DNA of 64,000 nucleotides from Streptomyces sp. SID12501 (lineage in GTDB: Bacteria; Actinomycetota; Actinomycetes; Streptomycetales; Streptomycetaceae). The translations under genes were made by a program, and so were the position numbers. Shown piece by piece: positions 24,428 through 33,087 of the stretch. Every line of letters begins with the position of its first letter. Position 1 is the stretch's first letter. Where the stretch lies: assembly GCF_010550245.1 (NCBI RefSeq), contig NZ_JAAGLU010000028.1, positions 62,001 to 126,000 of the forward strand, read 5' to 3'. The notes below the pieces were generated by a model. That model saw only the letters and a list, made by a program, of their open reading frames with translations, did not search any database and was not told where the DNA came from.

Positions 24428-24607
24428 ATGAGTGAGCGCGCCGCCCCCTTCTACTGCCCCTACTGCGGCGACGAGGACCTGCGCCCGAACGACCAGGGCC
24501 ACGGCGCCTGGGAATGCGGAGCCTGCAATCGAGCCTTCCAGTTGAAGTTCCTCGGGCTCCTCGCCCGCGGACTTCAGCACCGGGGAACCGGAGGGGACGA
24601 GAAATGA
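24428..24607 (+). CDS. Small zinc-ribbon protein of the sulfate-assimilation operon (59 aa)
   Basis: ATG at 24428 within GAGGGGCCATGAGT; stop overlaps the cysH start (ATGA). The 59 residues contain two CxxC knuckles, FYCPYCGDEDLRPND and WECGACNRAFQLKF, the spacing of a zinc ribbon, followed by an amphipathic helix. The gene sits at the same place, between sulfite reductase and cysH, in Streptomyces sulfur operons I recall. It may be an electron or zinc/iron carrier for one of the neighbouring reductases or a regulator. Tight coupling to cysH suggests work with CysH. Coding status is very likely; role unknown. Confidence 0.85.
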   Translation: MSERAAPFYCPYCGDEDLRPNDQGHGAWECGACNRAFQLKFLGLLARGLQHRGTGGDEK

Positions 24608-25323
24608 CGACGGTTCAGAAAGACCGTACGACCGACGACTTGAAGGCGCTCGCCGAGCAGGCGGGACGTGACCTGGAGGACGCCTCCGCACTGGAGATCC
24701 TCACGTGGGCCACAGCCACCTTTGGTAGGAAGTTCTGCGTGACCTCCTCCATGGAGGACGCGGTGGTCGCCCACCTCGCCTCCCGCGCCATGCCCGGTGG
24801 CAGCCAAGTCGACGTAGTGTTCCTCGACACCGGCTACCACTTCCCCGAGACCATCGGCACCCGCGACGCGGTCGAGGCCGTGATGGACGTCCGCGTCCTC
24901 ACCCTCACCCCGGTCCGGACGGTAGCCGAGCAGGACGCCGAGTACGGGCCGAAGCTGCACGAGCGCGACCCGGACCTGTGCTGCAAGCTGCGCAAGGTCG
25001 AGCCCCTGGAACGGGGCCTCAAGGAGTACGCGGCCTGGGCGACCGGCCTGCGCCGCGACGATTCCCCGACCCGGGCGAACACCCCGGTCGTCGGCTGGGA
25101 CGAGAAGCGGCAGAAGGTCAAAATCTCCCCGATCGCCCGCTGGACGCAGGACGACGTGGACGCCTACGTCGCCGAACACGGCGTACTCACCAACCCGTTG
25201 CTGATGGACGGCTACGCGTCCGTCGGCTGCGCGCCCTGCACCCGCCGGGTGCTGGAGGGCGAGGACGCGCGCGCCGGCCGCTGGGCGGGCCGCGGCAAGA
25301 CCGAGTGCGGGCTGCACGGCTGA
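24604..25323 (+). CDS. cysH: Phosphoadenylyl/adenylyl-sulfate reductase
   Basis: 239 residues. Reduces APS (or PAPS) to sulfite with thioredoxin. The PP-loop ATPase-like substrate region is CVTSSMEDAVVAHLA, with VFLDTGYHFPET following. The catalytic tail KTECGLHG ends the protein. Two extra Cys pairs, DLCCKLRKV and VGCAPCTRRV, are the four ligands of the [4Fe-4S] cluster that marks assimilatory APS reductases, so APS is the probable substrate. The start chosen is the ATG that overlaps the zinc-ribbon stop; an upstream open stretch belongs to that gene in another frame. Confidence 0.93.
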   Translation: MTTVQKDRTTDDLKALAEQAGRDLEDASALEILTWATATFGRKFCVTSSMEDAVVAHLASRAMPGGSQVDVVFLDTGYHFPETIGTRDAVEAVMDVRVLTLTPVRTVAEQDAEYGPKLHERDPDLCCKLRKVEPLERGLKEYAAWATGLRRDDSPTRANTPVVGWDEKRQKVKISPIARWTQDDVDAYVAEHGVLTNPLLMDGYASVGCAPCTRRVLEGEDARAGRWAGRGKTECGLHG

Positions 25324-25898
25324 TGACCCAGACCGCGACCCCCGAGGACCAGGAGATACCAGTGACGACCGGAGCCACCGTATGGCTCACGGGTCTGCCG
25401 AGCGCCGGCAAGACCACCATCGCGTACGAACTGGCCGGCCGGCTGCGCGAGGAGGGCCACCTCGTCGAGGTGCTGGACGGCGACGAGATCCGCGAGTTCA
25501 TCTCGGCGGGCCTCGGCTTCAGCCGCGAGGACCGGCACACGAACGTGCAGCGCATCGGCTTCCTCGCCGAGTTGCTCGCCCGTAACGGCGTAAAGACGCT
25601 GGTCCCGGTGATCGCGCCGTACGCGGACAGCCGCGAGGCGGTGCGGGGGCGGCACCAGGAGAGCGGCGCCGCGTACGTCGAGGTGCATGTGGCGACTCCG
25701 GTCGAGGTGTGCTCCGTACGCGATGTGAAGGGTCTGTACGCCAAGCAGGCCGCGGGTGAACTGACCGGGCTCACCGGGGTCGACGACCCGTACGAGGAAC
25801 CCGAGACGCCGGATCTGCGGATCGAGTCGCAGGACCAGACCGTCCAGGAGTCCGCGGCGGCCGTCCACGCGCTGCTCGCCGAGAGGGGACTGGCATGA
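25323..25898 (+). CDS. cysC: Adenylyl-sulfate kinase
   Basis: 191 residues. Phosphorylates APS to PAPS with ATP. P-loop GLPSAGKTT near residue 26, then VLDGDEIREF, the substrate-binding SREDRHTNVQRIGFLA, and the lid-region GLYAKQAAGELTGLTGVDDP. Start ATG shares one base with the cysH stop (TGATG); a GTG 39 bases later is an alternative giving a shorter N-terminus. If CysH uses APS, CysC is not needed for sulfide formation and would supply PAPS for sulfonation reactions. Confidence 0.93.
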   Translation: MTQTATPEDQEIPVTTGATVWLTGLPSAGKTTIAYELAGRLREEGHLVEVLDGDEIREFISAGLGFSREDRHTNVQRIGFLAELLARNGVKTLVPVIAPYADSREAVRGRHQESGAAYVEVHVATPVEVCSVRDVKGLYAKQAAGELTGLTGVDDPYEEPETPDLRIESQDQTVQESAAAVHALLAERGLA

Positions 25899-26836
25899 CG
25901 ACGCCCGTTGCCAAGGTCCACGGGGGCGCCACCGACGCCCCGTACACCCTCTCCCACCTGGACGCCCTCGAGTCCGAGGCCGTGCACATCTTCCGTGAGG
26001 TGGCGGGTGAGTTCGAGCGGCCGGTGATCCTCTTCTCCGGCGGCAAGGACTCCATCGTCATGCTGCATCTGGCGCTGAAGGCGTTCGCCCCGGCCTCGAT
26101 CCCGTTCTCGCTGCTGCACGTGGACACCGGGCACAACTTCCCCGAGGTCCTTGAGTACCGCGACCGGGCGGTGGCGGCTCATGGGCTGCGGCTGCATGTC
26201 GCCTCCGTGCAGGAGTACATCGACCGCGGGGTGCTGAAGGAACGTCCGGACGGGATCCGTAACCCGCTCCAGACTCTGCCGCTGACGGAGAAGATCCAGG
26301 CCGAGAAGTTCGACGCCGTGTTCGGCGGCGGGCGGCGCGACGAGGAGAAGGCCCGGGCGAAGGAACGGGTGTTCTCGCTGCGGGACGAGTTCTCGCAGTG
26401 GGACCCGCGCCGGCAGCGCCCGGAGCTGTGGAACCTCTACAACGGGCGGCACGCGCCCGGTGAGCACGTCCGCGTGTTCCCGCTCTCCAACTGGACCGAG
26501 CTGGATGTCTGGCAGTACATCGCCCGTGAGGGCATCGAGCTGCCGGACATCTACTTCGCGCACGAGCGTGAGGTGTTCCAGCGGGCCGGGATGTGGCTGA
26601 CCGCCGGTGAGTGGGGCGGGCCCAAGGCCGGCGAGACCGTCGAGAAGCGGCAGGTCCGCTACCGCACGGTCGGCGACATGTCCTGCACGGGCGCCGTCGA
26701 CTCCGACGCCGTGTCGCTGGACGACGTCATCGCCGAGATCGCCGCCTCCCGGCTGACCGAGCGGGGCGCCACCCGCGCCGACGACAAGATGTCCGAGGCC
26801 GCGATGGAAGACCGTAAGCGCGAGGGGTACTTCTAG
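25895..26836 (+). CDS. cysD: Sulfate adenylyltransferase subunit 2
   Basis: 313 residues, catalytic subunit of ATP sulfurylase, forming APS and pyrophosphate from sulfate and ATP. The PP-loop is ILFSGGKDSIVMLHLA, followed by LLHVDTGHNFPEVLEYRD. FGGGRRDEEKARAKER and VFPLSNWTELDVWQYI are conserved CysD blocks. The reading frame overlaps cysC by four bases (ATGA) and cysN begins two bases after its stop, so the subunits are made together. Confidence 0.95.
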   Translation: MTTPVAKVHGGATDAPYTLSHLDALESEAVHIFREVAGEFERPVILFSGGKDSIVMLHLALKAFAPASIPFSLLHVDTGHNFPEVLEYRDRAVAAHGLRLHVASVQEYIDRGVLKERPDGIRNPLQTLPLTEKIQAEKFDAVFGGGRRDEEKARAKERVFSLRDEFSQWDPRRQRPELWNLYNGRHAPGEHVRVFPLSNWTELDVWQYIAREGIELPDIYFAHEREVFQRAGMWLTAGEWGGPKAGETVEKRQVRYRTVGDMSCTGAVDSDAVSLDDVIAEIAASRLTERGATRADDKMSEAAMEDRKREGYF

Positions 26837-26838
26837 CC

Positions 26839-28176
26839 ATGAGCACGACCACGCAACTCACGGAACTGTACGAGACCACACTCCTGCGGTTCGCCACCGC
26901 CGGGTCCGTCGACGACGGCAAGTCCACCCTCGTGGGCCGGCTGCTGCACGACTCCAAGTCGATCCTCACCGACCAACTGGAGGCCGTGGAGCGCGCCTCC
27001 GCGAGCCGCGGCCAGGACACCCCGGACCTCGCGCTGCTCACCGACGGCCTGCGCGCCGAGCGCGAGCAGGGCATCACCATCGACGTGGCGTACCGCTACT
27101 TCGCCACGCCGAAGCGCCGGTTCATCCTCGCCGACACGCCCGGTCACGTGCAGTACACCCGCAACATGGTGACGGGTGCCTCCACTGCCGAGCTGACGGT
27201 GATCCTGATCGACGCCCGCAACGGCGTCGTCGAGCAGACCCGCCGGCACGCCGCCCTCGCGGCGCTGCTGCGCGTCCCGCACGTGGTCCTCGCGGTCAAC
27301 AAGATGGACCTCGTCGACTACCAGGAGTCCGTGTTCGCCGCGATCGCCGAGGAGTTCACGGCGTACGCGCTGGAGCTGGGCGTCCCGGAGATCACCGCGA
27401 TCCCGATCTCGGCGCTGGCCGGCGACAACGTGGTGGACCCGTCCGCGAACATGGACTGGTACGGCGGGCCGACCTTCCTGGAGCACCTGGAGACGGTCCC
27501 GGTCGCCCACGACCTGAGCCACTGCCACGCACGCCTCCCCGTGCAGTACGTGATCCGGCCGCAGACCGCCGAACACCCCGACTACCGGGGCTACGCGGGC
27601 CAGATCGCCTCCGGTTCCTTCCGCGTCGGCGAGTCCGTGACGGTCCTGCCGTCCGGCCACGCGTCGAAGATCTCCGGTATCGACCTGCTCGGCGTGCCGG
27701 TCGACGTCGCCTACACCACGCAGTCGGTGACCGTCCTGCTGGAGGACGACATCGACATCTCGCGCGGCGACCTGATCGTGCCCAGCAAGGACGCGCCGCC
27801 GACCACCCAGGACGTCGAGGCGACCGTGTGCCATGTCGCCGACGCGCCGCTGACGGTCGGACACCGGGTGCTCCTCAAGCACGGCACCCGCACGGTCAAG
27901 GCCATCGTCAAGGACATCCCGTCCCGTCTCACGCTCGACGACCTGTCCCTGCACCCGCATCCGGGACAGCTCGTCGCCAACGACATCGGCCGCGTGAAGA
28001 TCCGTACCGCCGAGCCGCTGCCCCTCGACTCGTACGCCGACTCGCGGCGCACCGGCTCGTTCATCCTGATCGACCCGAACGACGGCACCACGCTCACCGC
28101 GGGCATGGTCGGCGAGTCGTTCGCGTCCCCCGAGCCCGTCAAGAACGAGACCGACGACGACGGTTGGGACTTCTGA
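26839..28176 (+). CDS. cysN: Sulfate adenylyltransferase subunit 1 (GTPase)
   Basis: 445 residues, the EF-Tu-like regulatory GTPase whose GTP hydrolysis drives APS formation by CysD. G1 GSVDDGKSTLVGRLL, G3 DTPGHVQYTRNM, G4 NKMDL and the CysN-specific segment ISIRRGDL-like DDIDISRGDLIV are visible. There is no fused CysC kinase domain, in keeping with the separate cysC gene upstream. It follows cysD by two bases. Confidence 0.95.
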   Translation: MSTTTQLTELYETTLLRFATAGSVDDGKSTLVGRLLHDSKSILTDQLEAVERASASRGQDTPDLALLTDGLRAEREQGITIDVAYRYFATPKRRFILADTPGHVQYTRNMVTGASTAELTVILIDARNGVVEQTRRHAALAALLRVPHVVLAVNKMDLVDYQESVFAAIAEEFTAYALELGVPEITAIPISALAGDNVVDPSANMDWYGGPTFLEHLETVPVAHDLSHCHARLPVQYVIRPQTAEHPDYRGYAGQIASGSFRVGESVTVLPSGHASKISGIDLLGVPVDVAYTTQSVTVLLEDDIDISRGDLIVPSKDAPPTTQDVEATVCHVADAPLTVGHRVLLKHGTRTVKAIVKDIPSRLTLDDLSLHPHPGQLVANDIGRVKIRTAEPLPLDSYADSRRTGSFILIDPNDGTTLTAGMVGESFASPEPVKNETDDDGWDF

Positions 28177-28177
28177 C

Positions 28178-28282
28178 ATGAAATCCACCGATTTCTACTC
28201 CACGTTCGCGAAGGAGGGCGGCCGCGTCGGCAGCGGCGCCCTCGGCAGCGGGCAGGGCGGGGTCGCGCGATGTGCGTGCTGA
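28178..28282 (+). CDS. Possible 34-aa short ORF ending RCAC after cysN
   Basis: ATG one base after the cysN TGA, reading MKSTDFYSTFAKEGG and ending GGVARCAC-stop. Two Cys codons stand just before the stop, as in cysteine-sensing leader peptides. The Gly/Ser-rich middle and lack of a recognised family leave its reality uncertain; it may act only as a translated leader for the importer genes or be vestigial. Confidence 0.35.
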   Translation: MKSTDFYSTFAKEGGRVGSGALGSGQGGVARCAC

Positions 28283-28365
28283 CGTACGCGCACTGCCTGC
28301 GCGCCCTGTCCCCCCACCGGACGTCCCGACGACGAAGACCTGCCGACCTCCCGGCCACGACCTGA
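28270..28365 (+). CDS. Possible 31-aa short ORF (MCVLTYAHCL...) overlapping the previous one
   Basis: ATG at 28270 overlaps the end of the preceding short frame by 13 bases; the peptide starts MCVLTYAHCLRALS and becomes Arg-rich. It has a Cys at position 2 and another at 9. It ends 37 bases before the lipoprotein GTG. No family is recognised. The pair of overlapping Cys-bearing frames makes a second leader in the operon conceivable. Confidence 0.25.
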   Translation: MCVLTYAHCLRALSPHRTSRRRRPADLPATT

Positions 28366-28402
28366 GGGCGTGACCGCCGGGCCAACGAGAGGAACCCCTC
28401 CC

Positions 28403-29506
28403 GTGCCTGCCAAGACCGCTGTACGCCGCACGCTCGCCGTGCTCGCCGCGCTTCCCCTTCTCACCCTCGCCGCCTGCGGCTACGGCTCCGATGCCAAGGA
28501 CACCGACACCGCCAAGGTCGCCGCCGGAGCGAAGAAGATCGACGGGCTCGGCTCCGTCAAGATCGGTTACTTCGGAAACCTGACGCACGGCACCGCCCTG
28601 GTCGGCGTGAACAAGGGGTTCTTCCAGAAGGAACTGGGCGCCACGAAGCCCTCCTACTCGATCTTCAACGCCGGTCCGTCCGAGATCGAGGCGCTGAACG
28701 CCGGTTCCATCGACATCGGCTGGATCGGCCCCTCCCCGTCGATCAACGGTTACACGGCCTCCGACGGCAAGAACCTGCGGATCATCAGCGGTTCGGCCTC
28801 CGGCGGTGTGAAGCTCGTGGTGAACCCCGACAAGATCAAGTCCCTGAAGGACGTCAAGGGCAAGAAGATCGCCACCCCGCAGGTCGGCAACACCCAGGAC
28901 GTGGCGTTCCTCAACTGGATCGCCGACCAGGGCTGGAAGGTCGACGCGAAGAGCGGCAAGGGCGACGTGTCGGTCGTCCGCACCGACAACAAGGTGACGC
29001 CGGACGCCTACAAGGCCGGCTCCATCGACGGCGCCTGGGTGCCGGAGCCGACCGCGTCCAAGCTCGTCGCCGAGGGCGCCAAGGTGCTGCTGGACGAGGC
29101 TTCGCTGTGGCCGGACAACAAGTTCGTGATCACGAACATCATCGTGCGGCAGGAGTTCCTCAAGGATCACCCCGCCGCCGTCGAGGCCGTCCTGAAGGCC
29201 GCGGTCGAGACCAACAAGTGGATCAACGCCAACCCCGACCAGGCGAAGGCCGCCGCGAACGCGCAGCTGGGCATCGACTCGGGCAAGGAGCTCAAGTCCG
29301 CCGTCCTCGACCCGGCCTGGAAGTCGATCCAGTTCACCAACGACCCGCTGGCCGCCACGTTGAACACCGAGGCCGAGCACGCGGTGAAGGCGGGCCTGTT
29401 GGAGGACCCGAAGCTGGACGGCATCTATGACCTCACGCTGCTGAACAAGGTCCTCAAGGCGGAGGGCGAGAGCACGGTCGACGACGCCGGTCTCGGCGTC
29501 AAGTAA
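28403..29506 (+). CDS. ssuA: Sulfonate/sulfate-ester ABC transporter substrate-binding lipoprotein (SsuA-like)
   Basis: GTG at 28403 with GAGAGGAAC upstream; the 367-residue product has a lipoprotein signal peptide with lipobox LAAC (LPLLTLAACGYG). The periplasmic-type fold follows: SVKIGYFGNLTHGTALVGV, YSIFNAGPSEIEALNAGSID, IGWIGPSPSINGY, GKKIATPQVGNTQDVAFLNW. These are SsuA/TauA landmarks. Anchored outside the membrane, it would deliver an organosulfur compound or sulfate to the permease encoded two genes on. Ligand is inferred from operon context. Confidence 0.87.
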   Translation: MPAKTAVRRTLAVLAALPLLTLAACGYGSDAKDTDTAKVAAGAKKIDGLGSVKIGYFGNLTHGTALVGVNKGFFQKELGATKPSYSIFNAGPSEIEALNAGSIDIGWIGPSPSINGYTASDGKNLRIISGSASGGVKLVVNPDKIKSLKDVKGKKIATPQVGNTQDVAFLNWIADQGWKVDAKSGKGDVSVVRTDNKVTPDAYKAGSIDGAWVPEPTASKLVAEGAKVLLDEASLWPDNKFVITNIIVRQEFLKDHPAAVEAVLKAAVETNKWINANPDQAKAAANAQLGIDSGKELKSAVLDPAWKSIQFTNDPLAATLNTEAEHAVKAGLLEDPKLDGIYDLTLLNKVLKAEGESTVDDAGLGVK

Positions 29507-29539
29507 CCCCATCCCACGAGTTCCCAGGAGGTGACGATC

Positions 29540-30325
29540 ATGGCAACCGCCTTCGCCAAGGCCGCCGACACAGAGTCGGTGGAACACGCCGCCCGCATCG
29601 AGCACGTCTCGAAGTCCTTCACCGGGCCGACCGGGCAGCAGCTCGTCCTCGACGACATCACGCTGGATGTCGCGCCGGGCGAGTTCGTCACCCTCCTGGG
29701 GGCCTCGGGCTGCGGCAAGTCCACGCTGCTCAACCTGGTCGCCGGGCTGGACGACCCGACCGTGGGCAGCATCACGACCAACGGGCGCCCGGCTCTGATG
29801 TTCCAGGAGCACGCCCTGTTCCCGTGGCTGACCGCGGGCAAGAACATCGAACTCGCCCTGAAACTCAGGGGAGTCGCGAAGAACGAGCGGCGCGACCGGG
29901 CCGAGCGGTTGCTCGAACTGGTGCGGCTGCAGGGTTCGTACGGCAAGCGGGTGCACGAACTGTCCGGCGGTATGCGCCAGCGCGTGGCGTTGGCCCGCGC
30001 GCTCGCGCAGGACAGCGGGCTGCTGCTGATGGACGAGCCGTTCGCCGCGCTCGACGCGATCACCCGGGACGTGCTGCACGACGAGCTGACCCGGATCTGG
30101 GCGGAGACCGGTGTGTCCGTCCTGTTCGTCACGCACAACGTCCGCGAGGCGGTACGGCTGGCGCAGCGCGTCGTGCTGCTGTCCTCCCGGCCGGGGCGCA
30201 TCGCGCGTGAGTGGACGGTGGACATTCCCCAGCCGCGCCGCATCGAGGACGCACCCGTGGCCGAACTGTCCGTCGAGATCACCGAAGTACTGCGTGGGGA
30301 GATCCGCCGTCATGGCCAGCACTGA
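29540..30325 (+). CDS. ssuB: Sulfonate-type ABC transporter ATPase (SsuB-like)
   Basis: 261 residues. Walker A GASGCGKST, Q-loop in MFQEHALFPWLTAGKN, signature LSGGMRQRV, Walker B LLLMDEPFAALDA, H-loop FVTHNVREA. The ATG at 29540 is preceded by AGGAGGTG at the right distance; a GTG inside that sequence at 29531 is not used. Overlaps the permease gene by 14 bases. Confidence 0.9.
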   Translation: MATAFAKAADTESVEHAARIEHVSKSFTGPTGQQLVLDDITLDVAPGEFVTLLGASGCGKSTLLNLVAGLDDPTVGSITTNGRPALMFQEHALFPWLTAGKNIELALKLRGVAKNERRDRAERLLELVRLQGSYGKRVHELSGGMRQRVALARALAQDSGLLLMDEPFAALDAITRDVLHDELTRIWAETGVSVLFVTHNVREAVRLAQRVVLLSSRPGRIAREWTVDIPQPRRIEDAPVAELSVEITEVLRGEIRRHGQH

Positions 30326-31217
30326 GACCACCGACACGACGGCGGACGCCCCCGCCAAGGCCGGCCTCGGCGGTGTGGAGGCGGGCCTCGACGCCCTGGA
30401 GACCGTGTCCGGTGGGCGAACACCCTTCCGGCAGACGTTCACCCAGAAGATCCTGCCGCCGATCATCGCCGTCGGGCTGGTGCTGGTCGTCTGGCAGGCG
30501 CTGATCTCGCTGAAGGTCGTGGACGACCAGACCAAACTTCCCTCTCCCGGCGACGTGGCGGCCGAGTTCAGGGACTCCTGGCTGGAGGGCGACCTCCTCG
30601 GCTACATCTGGACCAGCATCTCGCGCGGTCTGCTCGGATTCCTCTTCGCGCTCGCCATCGGCACCCCGCTGGGTCTGCTGGTCGCGCGGGTGAAGTTCGT
30701 GCGCGCGGCCATCGGACCGGTCCTGTCCGGTCTGCAGTCACTGCCGTCGGTGGCCTGGGTGCCGCCGGCCGTGATCTGGCTGGGTCTGAACAACTCGATG
30801 ATGTACGCGGTGATCCTGCTCGGCGCCGTGCCGTCCATCGCCAACGGCCTGGTCTCCGGCATCGACCAGGTGCCGCCGCTGTTCCTGCGGGCGGGCCGCT
30901 CGATGGGCGCCACCGGGCTGAACAACGCCAGGCACATCGTCATGCCGGCCGCGCTGCCGGGCTATCTGGCGGGCCTCAAGCAGGGCTGGGCGTTCTCCTG
31001 GCGCTCGCTGATGGCGGCGGAGATCATCGCTCCCTCCCCCGATCTGGGCATCGGTCTGGGCGCGCTGCTGGAGTACGGCCGCAACGCCAGCTCCATGGCC
31101 ATGGTGTTCGAGGCCATCCTCCTGATCCTGTTCGTCGGTATCGCGATCGAGCTGCTGATCTTCAGCCCGCTTGAGCGGCGGGTGCTGCGCAGCCGCGGTC
31201 TGATGGTGAAGAGCTGA
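30312..31217 (+). CDS. ssuC: Sulfonate-type ABC transporter permease (SsuC-like)
   Basis: 301 residues with about six membrane spans, the first at KILPPIIAVGLVLVVWQAL, then FLFALAIGTPLGLLVAR and VILLGAVPSIANGL. The EAA-type coupling loop FLRAGRSMGATGLNNARHIV precedes ALPGYLAGLKQGWAFSWRSL, the family signature contacting the ATPase. The hydrophilic 40-residue N-terminus is Thr/Ala-rich. Confidence 0.9.
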   Translation: MASTETTDTTADAPAKAGLGGVEAGLDALETVSGGRTPFRQTFTQKILPPIIAVGLVLVVWQALISLKVVDDQTKLPSPGDVAAEFRDSWLEGDLLGYIWTSISRGLLGFLFALAIGTPLGLLVARVKFVRAAIGPVLSGLQSLPSVAWVPPAVIWLGLNNSMMYAVILLGAVPSIANGLVSGIDQVPPLFLRAGRSMGATGLNNARHIVMPAALPGYLAGLKQGWAFSWRSLMAAEIIAPSPDLGIGLGALLEYGRNASSMAMVFEAILLILFVGIAIELLIFSPLERRVLRSRGLMVKS

Positions 31218-31222
31218 GACCC

Positions 31223-31984
31223 ATGTCCAGGAAGCCGGTCCGTCCCGTCCTCGTGGTGATCGCCCACGGCAGCCGCGATCCGCGGCACGCCGCGACGGTG
31301 CACGCCCTGGTACGGCGGGTGCGCTCCCTGCGCCCCGGAGTACGGGTGGAGACCGGCTTCCTGGACTTCAACATCCCTTCCGTACGGGGGGTGTTGGAAT
31401 CGCTGGCGGCAGAGGGTGTACAGGATGTCGTGGCCCTGCCCCTGCTGCTGACCCGCGCGTTCCACGCGAAGGCGGACATCCCGGCGGTCCTCCGGGACGC
31501 GCCGCCACAGCTCCGCATCCGCCAGGCGGAGGTGCTGGGCCCGTCACCCCTCCTCCTCTCGGCGCTCGAACGCCGTCTGTACGAGGCAGGGTTGACGCCC
31601 ACCGACAGGTCCTCGACCGGGGTCGTGCTGGCCGCGGCGGGGTCCACCGACCCGGAGGCGATCTCGGTGATCGCCGAAATCGCGCGGGAGTGGCGGCACA
31701 CCGGTTGGTACGCCGTACGGCCCGCGTTCGCCTCCGCATCCCTTCCGCGCACCGAGGACGCCGTACGGGAGTTGCGCGACCTGGGCTGCGAGCGCGTCGC
31801 GGTCGCGCCCTATGTTCTCGCCCCCGGATTTCTCCCGGACCGCATCGCGCGGGGCGCGGCCCGAGCGGACGTACTCGCGGACGTCCTGGGACCGGCGCCC
31901 GAGGTGGCCCGGCTGCTGCTGCGGCGGTACACGGAGGCGGCGGTGCGAGTGCCGTTGCCGGGGCGGACAGCAGTCAGCGCGTAG
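31223..31984 (+). CDS. CbiX-type sirohydrochlorin chelatase
   Basis: 253 residues, class-II chelatase with two CbiX half-repeats. The metal-binding His residues are in VIAHGSRDPRHA (N-terminal) and LLTRAFHAKADIP. It starts five bases after the permease stop and closes the operon. Inserting ferrous iron into sirohydrochlorin would give siroheme for the sulfite reductase at the head of the operon; cobalt insertion for cobalamin is the alternative. The 3' end overlaps the convergent reductase by 11 bases. Confidence 0.87.
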   Translation: MSRKPVRPVLVVIAHGSRDPRHAATVHALVRRVRSLRPGVRVETGFLDFNIPSVRGVLESLAAEGVQDVVALPLLLTRAFHAKADIPAVLRDAPPQLRIRQAEVLGPSPLLLSALERRLYEAGLTPTDRSSTGVVLAAAGSTDPEAISVIAEIAREWRHTGWYAVRPAFASASLPRTEDAVRELRDLGCERVAVAPYVLAPGFLPDRIARGAARADVLADVLGPAPEVARLLLRRYTEAAVRVPLPGRTAVSA

Positions 31985-33038
31985 AGGTGTCCCGGTTCGC
32001 CGGCCCGGAACTGGCCTGGAATGCCTGGCCGGTCTCCATCGCCTCGTCCGCCAGCCGCACCAGCTCCGCGACCGGCATCGAACCCGGCTCTCTGTGCTCC
32101 CGCGCGAAGTCGTTCGCGAGCCGTTGGAGCAGGGCGTTGAGCGGAGTCGGTACGCCGTGCAGCCGTCCCAGGAGCACGATCTCGCCGTTGAGGTAGTCCG
32201 CCTCGATGGTGCCGGTGCCTCGGGTCAGGGACTGCCAGGAGGAGCCGCCGCCTCTCCTGGCCCCGTCCAGCGGCATCAGCGTGATCTTCGTTCCGCGCCG
32301 CTCCTTCTGCTCCTCGACGCTCGCGTACGCGATACCGGCCGCGGCGAGCACGGCAGCGCCTTCAGCGCGGACACGCTCGAAGAACGTCAGGCTCTCGTCG
32401 CTGTCGACGGACCCGACGACCGCCTCCAGCGCGTTGCCCAGGTTGGTGAGCAGCTTGGCGTACTGCCAGCGTGCCACGTCGGCCACGACCGGGGCCTCGA
32501 ACTCCGCCTTCTCCAGGTCGGCGCCGATCCGGCTGACGGTGTCGTCGGTGCCGTGCGGGTGGCGGCCGAGGAAGAGGATGCCGGTGAGCGGGGCGCCCGG
32601 GGCGGAGACGACGCCGGGTTCCTCGTAGGCCGCGGGGAGCCAGACGCAGACGCCGTACACCCGCCGGAAGCGGCGCAGCGCGAGACGCTGGCTCTCCACG
32701 CCGTTCTGCGCGCACAGCAACGGCAGCCGCTCGGCCGCCGTACCGCCGCCCTCTACGGGCACCGGCCCCCAGGCGGCCAGGGCGGCTTCACTGTCCTGTG
32801 TCTTGACGGCGAGGACGAGCACGTCGTCGGCGCGCAGTTCCCCGAGTCCGGCGGGTCCGTCGACGGTCGGGAGGCGGTACGTGTACGTCCCGTCCGGCGT
32901 CACCAGCCGCAGCCCGTGCGCGCTCAGCGCCTCGTACTGTGCACCCCGGGCGACGAGGACGACCTCATGCCCCGCCCCGGCCAGCCGCCCGCCGATGGCA
33001 CCGCCGACCGCCCCTGCTCCGACAATGATGTAGCGCAT
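31974..33038 (-). CDS. Ketopantoate reductase family (PanE/ApbA-like) oxidoreductase
   Basis: 354 residues. The Rossmann motif starts at once: MRYIIVGAGAVGGAIGGRLA, with NADP-binding VVLVARG. CAQNGVESQ and the C-terminal domain (NLGNALEAVVGS, TIEADYLNGEIVLLGRLHG) are family features including the catalytic Lys region (ARWQYAKLLTN). The ATG at 33038 is chosen because the fold begins there; the frame continues 87 bases upstream into the divergent gene's promoter. May serve pantothenate synthesis or another 2-oxoacid. Confidence 0.85.
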   Translation of the reverse strand: MRYIIVGAGAVGGAIGGRLAGAGHEVVLVARGAQYEALSAHGLRLVTPDGTYTYRLPTVDGPAGLGELRADDVLVLAVKTQDSEAALAAWGPVPVEGGGTAAERLPLLCAQNGVESQRLALRRFRRVYGVCVWLPAAYEEPGVVSAPGAPLTGILFLGRHPHGTDDTVSRIGADLEKAEFEAPVVADVARWQYAKLLTNLGNALEAVVGSVDSDESLTFFERVRAEGAAVLAAAGIAYASVEEQKERRGTKITLMPLDGARRGGGSSWQSLTRGTGTIEADYLNGEIVLLGRLHGVPTPLNALLQRLANDFAREHREPGSMPVAELVRLADEAMETGQAFQASSGPANRDTSTR

Positions 33039-33087
33039 GGCGGCCAGCCTGCCATGGTGCGTGCACCGCACAGGTAGCGTCCGTCGC

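Noticed and set aside
28139..30535. 798-codon minus-strand frame opposite the ssu genes
   Set aside because: Antisense shadow; the sense genes have lipobox, Walker and permease motifs.
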